Shown: in pieces, positions 41,801 to 47,656 of the stretch | How the letters are laid out: each line of letters starts with the position of its first letter | How positions within the stretch are numbered: the first letter of the stretch is position 1 | From: CAKVOD01 sp964606505 | GTDB lineage: Bacteria > Bacillota > Clostridia > Christensenellales > UBA1242 | DNA length: 47,656 bases | Assembly: GCA_964606505.1 (NCBI GenBank) | Contig: CAZSGM010000009.1 | Coordinates: 1 to 47,656 of the forward strand | Reading direction: 5' to 3' | Notes under the pieces: generated by a model | What the model saw: the letters and a program-made list of their open reading frames with translations, nothing else | Databases searched by the model: none | What the model was told of the DNA's origin: nothing | Position numbers and translations under genes: made by a program

Positions 41801-42402
41801 TGCAAAGTCGTAACGGCAGCGTTGTTTTTAATTGTAAGCGCGCTAAGATTTGCACAGTCATCAACAATAATAGTTTTTAAATTAGGGAAAACCTTGCGCG
41901 CGCCGTCGAGCCCGTTTAGGTCTACGCTTGTAAGGTTAGACATATTTTTTATTTCGATTTTAGTGAGCGAGGCAAAGTTGTAACCCTCAAGCCCGTCGAT
42001 TGTTTCAATCAAATTACAGGTAGCACTGACCGTTCCGTCAAAGGTCAAGGTCGAAAGCGTTGAGAAAGTGTTTTCAGTAGGCGCCGCGCCGCCGTTAAGT
42101 TCGGTTAGATACGCCAAAAGTTGTGCGTTTCCCTCAGCTTCGGCGCTGTTTCGCGCAACAGGCGTCGAGTTTGAAGAGCGAACTAAGTTTGAAGCAAAAA
42201 CTAAGTTTGCAACATCTGCCGTATTCGCAGGCGCGCAAGCCACGTCCGCGTCATCGCCACAATTATGCGAAACCGTTTCAATAACCGCGCCCGTGTCGCA
42301 CCTTGAAACGTCCCCGCGCCCGCCAAGTTCGCCGCCAAACATCCCCGCCGTTCCCGCAACCGCGGCACAGCACGTAGCAAGCAATAGCCACTTGATTTTC
42401 AT
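38854..42402 (-). CDS. Membrane-anchored leucine-rich-repeat surface protein with charged cytoplasmic tail
   Basis: This 1182-aa protein starts MKIKWLLLATCCAAVAG (signal peptide). From about residue 95 to 740 it is a leucine-rich-repeat array in which repeats of about 22-24 residues run LxxLxIxxCxxLxxLxL (for example TTLQITDCPQLVLDL, LQSIDLSNNKISNIG). An Ig-like or strand-rich segment follows, then one membrane helix (FIWIIFVGVAGLIFAYVGVSWLI, about residues 855-880). About 300 residues then face the cytoplasm: a Lys/Glu coiled-coil-like part (KLTRKEIKQAEREHRRM onward) and a Pro/Ala/Lys end. I chose the ATG at 42402 over a TTG six codons earlier. It lies 52 nt downstream of a second LRR gene and is probably cotranscribed. 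The ligand is unknown. Confidence 0.8.
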   Translation of the reverse strand: MKIKWLLLATCCAAVAGTAGMFGGELGGRGDVSRCDTGAVIETVSHNCGDDADVACAPANTADVANLVFASNLVRSSNSTPVARNSAEAEGNAQLLAYLTELNGGAAPTENTFSTLSTLTFDGTVSATCNLIETIDGLEGYNFASLTKIEIKNMSNLTSVDLNGLDGARKVFPNLKTIIVDDCANLSALTIKNNAAVTTLQITDCPQLVLDLPTEICKTVEALTLSGITKEFSAALTFPKVEALEINNVALLSLTINAYVLGTAKIQNCSKLLSLEISASELRNFTLQNNQALQKLDLTKCVNIKEPLFDQMSFEENGIVVERNLVYAPDLRKVFLDSNDWITDFDVSRSPKLDTLTVTNCTNLVSLALSSDLSELVRLDLTECRGLQNLDIFSAVNLTVLSLSGCNLLKGSIFENIDSYSSLQYLNLSGTGVQAINFENFNELQILLLGSAHLESVALNNLPKLYQFEISESTNIKSLNISTLPMLTTFNPQYCEGIEEIYIAETGLESFKISGKNKLKSVELKCLDLFEIYVYDSRSLTSIEFSECVNLKTIEIKGCDSLSSESLASFEQINLVESVTLSECASVYSFTLENKPNLMTLDLKNLNSLTSLTLSSLGQTPRIYLPSKMNGLRNLTLTGLMRAQFDSYVLDLSKGVLSAIRFDNVPFARINLNSNMLASISISNVKNLQSIDLSNNKISNIGAVMTLLAASDRLSTVNLNNNRIDFSKGSELKNLKEGIYADCVVLGVQNVIANNKYTYEPKIYYGGMGTQYANIRAVLYYSNVNYKISEISEERLKKFTRSNLVEDRFKTCSNGTYYIVFEKFDDKGNAIAMNATEKTQFEPVYFTVSKEFDFIKFIWIIFVGVAGLIFAYVGVSWLIERKRKARLLGDDELGGNIIDGGTKLTRKEIKQAEREHRRMFKESEKLDKQERKNKEIADKERAKLEKENAKEQKRINAESARLAKIVEKGHKKEEKERLKAEKQQAKLDKMHQKLMKSRNKPADNKEQKTMKTPEEKAKDKQAKKEQKKLKRLEKENLKAERMREKEEERELVSDGTKLKIKKKSKTQDTLEDDDFDVNIEFPTMANAKADDKLDDAVGLSDKDLEDILASKMGKGGASTAKPQTARVTPTAAPRTGQAPRVAPAPKTTVTSKTTVAPSGIPNAAPKVTPKMPTPKLPPKPKA

Positions 42403-42454
42403 TCTTTCACCACTTTGCAAACTTTCTAAAATTTGCCTTCGACTTTTGTTTTGA

Positions 42455-43927
42455 TTATTTTTTTGAATTCGTTTTGATTATTGGGTTACCTTTTGATTTG
42501 CGCTCATAGAACCAAACCGCTCCATAGCATATGCCTGCGAACGCAAAAATTCCGAGCATTATCAATAGGAACTGCCAGATTTTGTTGTTGTAGATACTGA
42601 GTTTTACTGTAAACGCAGTAATTTGCGAACTATCGCCGTCCGCACTTTGTGCTCGCACAGAAAATGAGTACGTCCCAGACTCGGTGAGCGTAACGGAGTT
42701 TCCGCAAACAAACGGCGCGCCATTTATCGAGTACCAAACTGTGTAGCGCTCGTCGTTGGAGTCAAAAGTAATAACAATTTCTTCCGTAATAACCTGCCCG
42801 TAGTCAACCCCGTTCCCTTCCGCGTCCGCAACTGTTATCGTTGGCGCAGATTTCTCAATTTTGAGCGTCAGCGGTTTGTAACCAAGGTCTCCTGCAGCGG
42901 AACACATTATAATTTCATATGTCGCAGGAATAAGGTTCGCCGACTCGTCAATGCGTGTTACCTCGCACGTGTGGACGTTGACGCAGTTTAAGTAGTAGTC
43001 ATCCTGCCCGTCAAGTTTAGTAATTTTAACGGGATTAGTTTCGTTATACTTATTGTACTCGTATTGGAAGCCGATTACCAGATTGTAGTTTTGATAAACG
43101 CCCGCCAAATAGTTGTTAATTCTATTGCCGTAGACGTCAACCGTTGCGCCCCTGCCGTCGGTTTGCAAGTTTAGCGCGCGGATGTCGCGAATTTGGTTGT
43201 ACCTAAGCATTGCCTTGCCGTTTGTCGCCAAAATCGACAAGTCAACCCCAAGTAGCCGGTTTGAATCGGCATATAAATTAGTAACGCTTTGCAATACGCC
43301 AAAATCAACACTCTTTAGCTGGTTGCCATTCAAGTTAAGCGTTTCCAAATTTTGCATTCCGCTAAATGTGCTCGCCTCGATAAGTTCCAAGCCATTGTCC
43401 GACAAATCCAAGTGTTTTAGCGCACTCAAATTAAACAACCCAAGCCCGCTAACATCGCTAATTCGGTATTCCTCAAGGTGTACATCGGATATGTCAAGCG
43501 TCTCGCAGTCTGCAAAGTCGTTTTCTTTCAATGGGTTTGCGGTCAACTCGCTCTCGGTCGCAGGATACTTGCCGTCTCGAAGAAACATTAAATACTCATA
43601 CAAAATAAAGTCTCCCAGTTGATTAACTGAAATCGTCTTTTCCGTAGTCCCCACAGGTTCATCAACAAACGCCGCCCCAATGTTAGCACGCTGCCCCACA
43701 ACGCCCCGCGCACTCGCTGCCCCAGCATTTACGGTAAGAAACTCAACGACTTGCGCCCCCGCACAATTTAAAATGTCGCCTTGGTTTTCCGCGCCGCCGC
43801 CAATCCCTGCGCCCGTTTTCAATTCGCGCCCGCTAGACAAACACAAAATTCCGATTGTCGCAAACAGCGCGCACAACGCACACGCAAAAGCACATAAATA
43901 AAAGCGTTTTTTTGTTATTTTTTCCAT
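42455..43927 (-). CDS. Membrane-anchored leucine-rich-repeat protein
   Basis: This 490-aa protein has a signal or anchor segment (FYLCAFACALCALFATIGILCL), a short linker, then a small set of canonical leucine-rich repeats at about residues 150-270 (LKHLDLSDNGLELIEASTFSG, LETLNLNGNQLKSVD). An immunoglobulin-like strand region with YTVWYSINGAPFV and GTYSFSVRAQSADGD follows, then one membrane helix (LLIMLGIFAFAGICYGAVWF) and a short basic tail. Two starts are possible: ATG at 43945 without a ribosome site, or ATG at 43927 with GGAGG about 12 nt upstream; I prefer the latter. It has a promoter at 44013-44041 and leads into the larger LRR gene. Confidence 0.75.
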   Translation of the reverse strand: MEKITKKRFYLCAFACALCALFATIGILCLSSGRELKTGAGIGGGAENQGDILNCAGAQVVEFLTVNAGAASARGVVGQRANIGAAFVDEPVGTTEKTISVNQLGDFILYEYLMFLRDGKYPATESELTANPLKENDFADCETLDISDVHLEEYRISDVSGLGLFNLSALKHLDLSDNGLELIEASTFSGMQNLETLNLNGNQLKSVDFGVLQSVTNLYADSNRLLGVDLSILATNGKAMLRYNQIRDIRALNLQTDGRGATVDVYGNRINNYLAGVYQNYNLVIGFQYEYNKYNETNPVKITKLDGQDDYYLNCVNVHTCEVTRIDESANLIPATYEIIMCSAAGDLGYKPLTLKIEKSAPTITVADAEGNGVDYGQVITEEIVITFDSNDERYTVWYSINGAPFVCGNSVTLTESGTYSFSVRAQSADGDSSQITAFTVKLSIYNNKIWQFLLIMLGIFAFAGICYGAVWFYERKSKGNPIIKTNSKK

Positions 43928-44012
43928 TAAAATTTGCGCCTCCATTTATTTTTAGTAAAATAAAACAAAATAACCGCTCAACCCACTTATTTCGCCAAAA
44001 TTATTTACAACA

Positions 44013-44041
44013 ATTGTACCCAAAAAACATAAAAAAGTCAA
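44013..44041 (-). promoter_or_regulatory. Promoter of the LRR gene pair
   Basis: TTGACT, 17 nt, TACAAT on the minus strand, giving a leader of about 80 nt. Confidence 0.7.
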
Positions 44042-44161
44042 GAAGATTGCTTATAGTTGCGAACAATTTTGCCCGCCACAACATTTTATTTAAAAAAGTT
44101 TCAACTTTACCCCAAAATCGCCACAAAAAACTCCCTGCGCGTGCAATTTCCCGCTAGAAAT

Positions 44162-44198
44162 AAAAAAACTAAGCAATTCAATGCTTTGAATTGCTTAG
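44162..44198 (-). terminator. Terminator of the GT2-like gene
   Basis: A perfect 13-bp stem CTAAGCAATTCAA / TTGAATTGCTTAG with a 4-nt loop is followed by seven T on the minus strand. Nearly the same stem occurs at 30927-30966 and 34946-34985. Confidence 0.88.
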
Positions 44199-44280
44199 AC
44201 ACTAAAAATAAACTATTTTAAATAATATATTTATTGCTCAACCACAATATTTACAATGTTTAAAATCACTTGTGGTTTTC

Positions 44281-45870
44281 CTATTTTTTAGCCTTAGTAG
44301 TCTTGGCAGTTTTTGTCGCTTTTTCGCTCTCAATGCGTTCTCCTTTAACTACCTTAGTTGATGTCCTTTTAGTAACCGTGCCCGTTTTTGAGTTTTTACT
44401 AACATTCACAGTCGTTTCGCTCATTTTGTTTGCTTTAGCGGGCGCGTCGTTTTCTGCTGCCGCTTTTTTGCTTGCAACTTTTTCGCTTTTTGTGGCAGGG
44501 CTTGTTTTGGTAATTTTAGGCGTTTTTGTAATTGTTTTAGTGCTCGAATTTGCCTTACTCCCTACAGCTTTTGCGTGTGCAACAGCCGTTTCAGCGGTTG
44601 CCTCAGTTTCAGGTTTTGCGGTTTCAACTTTTTGCGCTTTTGCGATATCCGTTCCTTTGTCTGCCGCAGGCTTTGCGGTTGTTTTGGCAATTTTAGTTGC
44701 AGCAGTTTTCCCCGCAGTTTTTGAAGCGGTTGCGCTTTCAGTTTTTAATTTTGTTGCGCCTTGACTAGGTTTAGCGGCGGTTGCGGTTGCGCCCTTAGTC
44801 GTTTTCTTACCCGCGCTTTTTGCGCTTACAGAGACGAGTTTCTTTTTTCGAGAAGCCGCGGCAGGCGCCTCGAGCTCCGCCTCATCCGTCTCAATAATTG
44901 TTGTCGCAACACTATCTTTGTAAACGACGACCTTTTTAGGCGCGGTGCCCTTGGTTTTGCCCGAAACTCTCGCGTCCGCAGCTCGTGGCGTTGTGCGCAC
45001 AAAATCGTCTGGCACGTCAACAAAGTATTCCTGCGCGGCGTTATAAATCCTGCCCCGTTCGTCGACATTATGCAGTATACCTATCTTGACCCGCGCCGTC
45101 GCGTTAACAAGCAGCGCAATAAACACAAACTCAAACATCAGCCCGAAGATAACAGCTATCGTCCAGAACCAAATCGGCGCCGCCATTGCCCCCGCGAGCG
45201 CAAACGCCGTAACCAGCGCAAGCAACGTTACAATCGCGCCACTCGCACCGAGCCAAAAGTCGAACTTAGGCGTCCCCTTCGTTTCAAACCTTTCAATAGG
45301 ATGCTCAATATCGTAAACCGCAGTGTCGCAATCAAGCGGCGCATACATCGTCCTAAGCCTGTGCGCCAAATCCTGCTCCGCCTTCATTTTGTCGACAATT
45401 TTTTTATCGAGCAACTGTGCGTCTTTTAATATTCCAATGCTAAATATGTCGCCAAACATAAACAAGAAAAAGTTGTAAATTTTCAATCTCAATTTAGTGA
45501 AAAACTGCCCAACTTTCCCATGCTTGCGCCTAAGACAAACGACATCTTTGCCCGCGCGCCAGTTCCGAACCATATCATCCATAAGTTCAGGCGAATAGTC
45601 AGGCGTCATAATAATTGTTGCGTCCCCCTCCGACCTATCGACCCCCGCCATAACAACCTGCTGGTAATCGTCGGTTTCGCGCACCGCGATAATGTGTGCC
45701 TTTTTGCTAATGCGCGCGTGTAGTTTCTCAACGAACTCAAAACACTGGTTCGTCGTAACAATAATTTCGTGCTCCTCGGCAATCTTTCTCGCCCGCTCGT
45801 CGACGCTGTCAACAAACGCGCAAATGTCGTCGCCTTGAGTGAACACTGGCACAACGATAGATAATTTCAT
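44281..45870 (-). CDS. GT2-like membrane protein with degenerate active site and histone-H1-like tail
   Basis: This 529-aa protein starts MKLSIVVPVFTQGDDI, as in GT2 glycosyltransferases of the dolichol-phosphate-mannose-synthase/GtrB type. The next landmark, normally DADLQ-P-E, reads MTPDYSPELMDDM: the first metal-binding Asp of DxD and the Gln are missing. Two membrane helices follow at about residues 215-265. Residues about 330-529 are a Lys/Thr/Ala/Ser tail (KTAGKTAATKIAKTT type) like histone H1. I chose the ATG at 45870, with AAAGGAG 6 nt upstream, over one 11 codons earlier. It may be a non-catalytic relative. It lies downstream of mnmA on the same strand. Confidence 0.7.
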   Translation of the reverse strand: MKLSIVVPVFTQGDDICAFVDSVDERARKIAEEHEIIVTTNQCFEFVEKLHARISKKAHIIAVRETDDYQQVVMAGVDRSEGDATIIMTPDYSPELMDDMVRNWRAGKDVVCLRRKHGKVGQFFTKLRLKIYNFFLFMFGDIFSIGILKDAQLLDKKIVDKMKAEQDLAHRLRTMYAPLDCDTAVYDIEHPIERFETKGTPKFDFWLGASGAIVTLLALVTAFALAGAMAAPIWFWTIAVIFGLMFEFVFIALLVNATARVKIGILHNVDERGRIYNAAQEYFVDVPDDFVRTTPRAADARVSGKTKGTAPKKVVVYKDSVATTIIETDEAELEAPAAASRKKKLVSVSAKSAGKKTTKGATATAAKPSQGATKLKTESATASKTAGKTAATKIAKTTAKPAADKGTDIAKAQKVETAKPETEATAETAVAHAKAVGSKANSSTKTITKTPKITKTSPATKSEKVASKKAAAENDAPAKANKMSETTVNVSKNSKTGTVTKRTSTKVVKGERIESEKATKTAKTTKAKK

Positions 45871-46118
45871 TTTTTCTCCTTTATTAAACTGCCGCGCAAA
45901 CATTTCGCGCTGCGTTCAATATTTAAGACAAACTATATAATAAGTTTTGTAAATTACTTACAATCCCTGCATTTTCAATTAGACAAAATTACAATATATT
46001 ATATTAAAAATCAAATATGTTATATTAAATAATTTCTAAATTTATTATACAATATACAATAAAAAATTGCAAACACTTACATATAAAATCAAGAAAAAAA
46101 CATAAAAAAATCTCAAAC

Positions 46119-47201
46119 TTATTTTTGCACCGAAATAATGTATCCGCCCCCTATGCACCGCTCCTCGTCGTACAGCACGACAAACTGCCCGACGTTTACC
46201 GCGCGCTGAGGTTCGTCAAAAACAACCTGCACGTTGCCGTCCTCTAAAATTGTCGCGGTTACGCCAAACAGCGGCTGGCGGTGTCTGTAACGCGCCTTAC
46301 ATTTAAAGGTTTTATCTTTTAGAATTGTCGGAATAAAATTGAAGTCGCACGCAACTAACCCCTTACTCAGTAGCAAATTTTCGTCGTGCGAAACATACAC
46401 AATGTTGTTTTTAATATCCTTATCAACAACAAACCAACGCTCGAGCGTGTCGCCCTTTTGCCCACCGACACCCAAGCCTCTGCGCTGCCCGATTGTGTAA
46501 TACATACTCCCCTCGTGCTTGCCGACAACTTTCCCGTCAAGCGTCATTATGTCCCCCGCTTGACTCGGAACATAGTTTTTCAAAAACTCTCTAAACTTGC
46601 GCTCCCCGATAAAACAAATGCCCGTGCTGTCCTTTTTATCCGCGTTAACAAGCCCTTGACGGCGTGCAATCTCGCGCACTTCAGGTTTTGTCAAATGCCC
46701 AATCGGGAACAAAACATCCTGCAGTTGCGCTTGACTAAGCTGATTAAGAAAATACGTTTGGTCTTTGTTTTCGTCCACCGCACGCAATAGATAGTGCGCG
46801 CCGTCCTCGTGTTTAATGCGCGCGTAATGCCCTGTTGCAATGTAGTCCGCGCCGATTGATTTTGCAAAATTCAAAAACGGCTTGAACTTAACTTCGCGGT
46901 TGCACAAAACATCGGGGTTTGGCGTGCGCCCCTTTTCAAAGTCGGTTATGAACGCAGAAAAAACGTTGTCCATATACTCTTTGCTAAAGTTTACCGTGTA
47001 ATACGGTATCCCGATTTTCGCGCAGACACGTCTGACGTCCGCGTAGTCTTGCTCCGCCGTGCACGAGCCGTTGGCGTCCGTTTCTTCCCAGTTTTTCATA
47101 AACAACCCGACCACATTGTACCCACTCTCTTTAAGTAGGTATGCAGTAACAGACGAGTCCACCCCGCCTGACATTCCAACAACTACCGTCTTTTTATCCA
47201 T
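46119..47201 (-). CDS. mnmA: tRNA-uridine 2-sulfurtransferase
   Basis: MnmA makes the 2-thio group of s2U34 in tRNA-Lys, -Glu and -Gln, taking sulfur from a cysteine desulfurase relay. The PP-loop VGMSGGVDSS is at residues 8-17. The two catalytic cysteines are Cys100 (NPDVLCN) and Cys196 (STGICFIG). GHYARI, DQTYFL and YTIGQRRGLG are family blocks. The 360-aa length is typical. AAGGTGAT precedes the ATG at 47201. No iscS-type gene is adjacent in the window. Confidence 0.97.
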   Translation of the reverse strand: MDKKTVVVGMSGGVDSSVTAYLLKESGYNVVGLFMKNWEETDANGSCTAEQDYADVRRVCAKIGIPYYTVNFSKEYMDNVFSAFITDFEKGRTPNPDVLCNREVKFKPFLNFAKSIGADYIATGHYARIKHEDGAHYLLRAVDENKDQTYFLNQLSQAQLQDVLFPIGHLTKPEVREIARRQGLVNADKKDSTGICFIGERKFREFLKNYVPSQAGDIMTLDGKVVGKHEGSMYYTIGQRRGLGVGGQKGDTLERWFVVDKDIKNNIVYVSHDENLLLSKGLVACDFNFIPTILKDKTFKCKARYRHRQPLFGVTATILEDGNVQVVFDEPQRAVNVGQFVVLYDEERCIGGGYIISVQK

Positions 47202-47501
47202 AACATCACCTTTGCCTTAATTTTTATTTTATCCTTTTATTTTGTTTGTATTTTATTGCTCTTTATATTTTCGCTTTTTATTTTATTTTGCATTTTATTT
47301 GCATTTTTATTTGGGTTGCTATTTTATTTTTTGCTGCCTTAAAACTTTAAAAAGCTATTTTTAGTATGCAATTTTATCAAATTTGTTTTATTGTTTGTCA
47401 TATTAAATGATTATTTTTTCTATTCCTACTATATAATAATTGTCAAATGTTTTTCGCAATGATTTAAAATTGCATCCCAACATTCGCCACAAAAGCAAAA
47501 A
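47202..47501. other. mnmA upstream region, T-rich periodic tract
   Basis: From 47220 to 47345 the plus strand is a tract of TTTTATTTG and TTTTATTGC words, so the mnmA mRNA leader is A-rich and periodic. A minus-strand TTGACA at about 47441-47446 may belong to an mnmA promoter, but no good -10 box lies 17 nt away. No gene is seen. Confidence 0.35.
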
Positions 47502-47530
47502 TAAAAGGAATACCTTTTTTAGTATTCCTA
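47502..47530 (-). terminator. Terminator of a gene to the right of the window
   Basis: An 8-bp stem AGGAATAC / GTATTCCT with an 8-nt loop is followed by TTTTATTTTT on the minus strand. The gene it serves lies beyond the right edge. Confidence 0.65.
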
Positions 47531-47656
47531 ATTATACCAAATTATAGTCGCAATTACAAGCGGTATTGCAAAATTAACTTTTTGTTGATTTATTTTATTA
47601 TATTACTATCATTTGGTTGGTTGAACTGCTGCCGCTTATCGTTATTGCTATTGTGT

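Noticed and set aside
1..47656. tRNA genes or mobile-element boundaries
   Set aside because: No TTCRANNC-type T-arm with a matching acceptor stem, transposase, integrase or terminal inverted repeat was noticed by eye; a covariance-model search would be needed to be sure.

Overview
The window reads as a chromosomal segment of a low-GC, Gram-positive (Firmicutes/Clostridia-type), probably uncultured gut bacterium. This rests on the gene content (WhiA, a YlmC/YmxH-type sporulation protein, DUF1385-PrmC-RF1 beside L31, YajC, AI-2E-type permease, lipobox lipoproteins), on AAGGAGG-type ribosome sites, and on several consensus vegetative promoters (TTGACA-N17-TATAAT). The genetic code looks standard. 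Nearly all genes are on the minus strand; only a solute-binding-like protein, uvrC and an AI-2E permease are on the plus strand. I saw no tRNA, rRNA, CRISPR array, IS element or phage gene, but could not run a search.

Layout, left to right. (1) 0-2.6 kb: a GC-richer block with a large protein packed with cysteine motifs. (2) 2.6-11 kb: leuS, then three separately promoted genes resembling parts of a type IV secretion apparatus: a VirB6/TrbL-like membrane protein with a lysine-rich tail, a 729-aa lipoprotein, and a VirB2-like two-helix pilin. No VirB4/VirD4 ATPase or relaxase is in view. Between lipoprotein and pilin lies an unannotated array of four ~93-nt degenerate repeats, each starting with a hairpin whose stem covaries. 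(3) 11-16.5 kb: PlsC-like acyltransferase, a long 23-nt-period repeat tract, YmxH, YgjV-like protein, YajC and a VUT-like transporter. (4) 16.5-23.8 kb: a compact overlapping operon murB-PHP-whiA-dnaE. (5) 23.9-31 kb: orphan solute-binding-like protein, uvrC, Ig-like lipoprotein, an ArsR regulator with a 60-aa membrane protein, AI-2E permease. (6) 31-35 kb: DUF5685 protein and a large surface protein whose 5' end carries an 11-G homopolymer. (7) 35-38.8 kb: prfA, a single-frame DUF1385-PrmC fusion, rpmE. (8) 38.8-47.2 kb: two membrane-anchored leucine-rich-repeat proteins, a degenerate GT2 protein with a histone-H1-like tail, and mnmA.

The best candidates for something undescribed are the poly-G phase-variable switch at 34736-34746, the covarying 93-nt repeat array at 9970-10345, the orphan T4SS-like gene set around it, and the cysteine-motif protein at 215-1912. 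A recurring theme is membrane proteins of unrelated families carrying long low-complexity charged tails, and intergenic leaders built of degenerate 21-23-nt A/T repeats.
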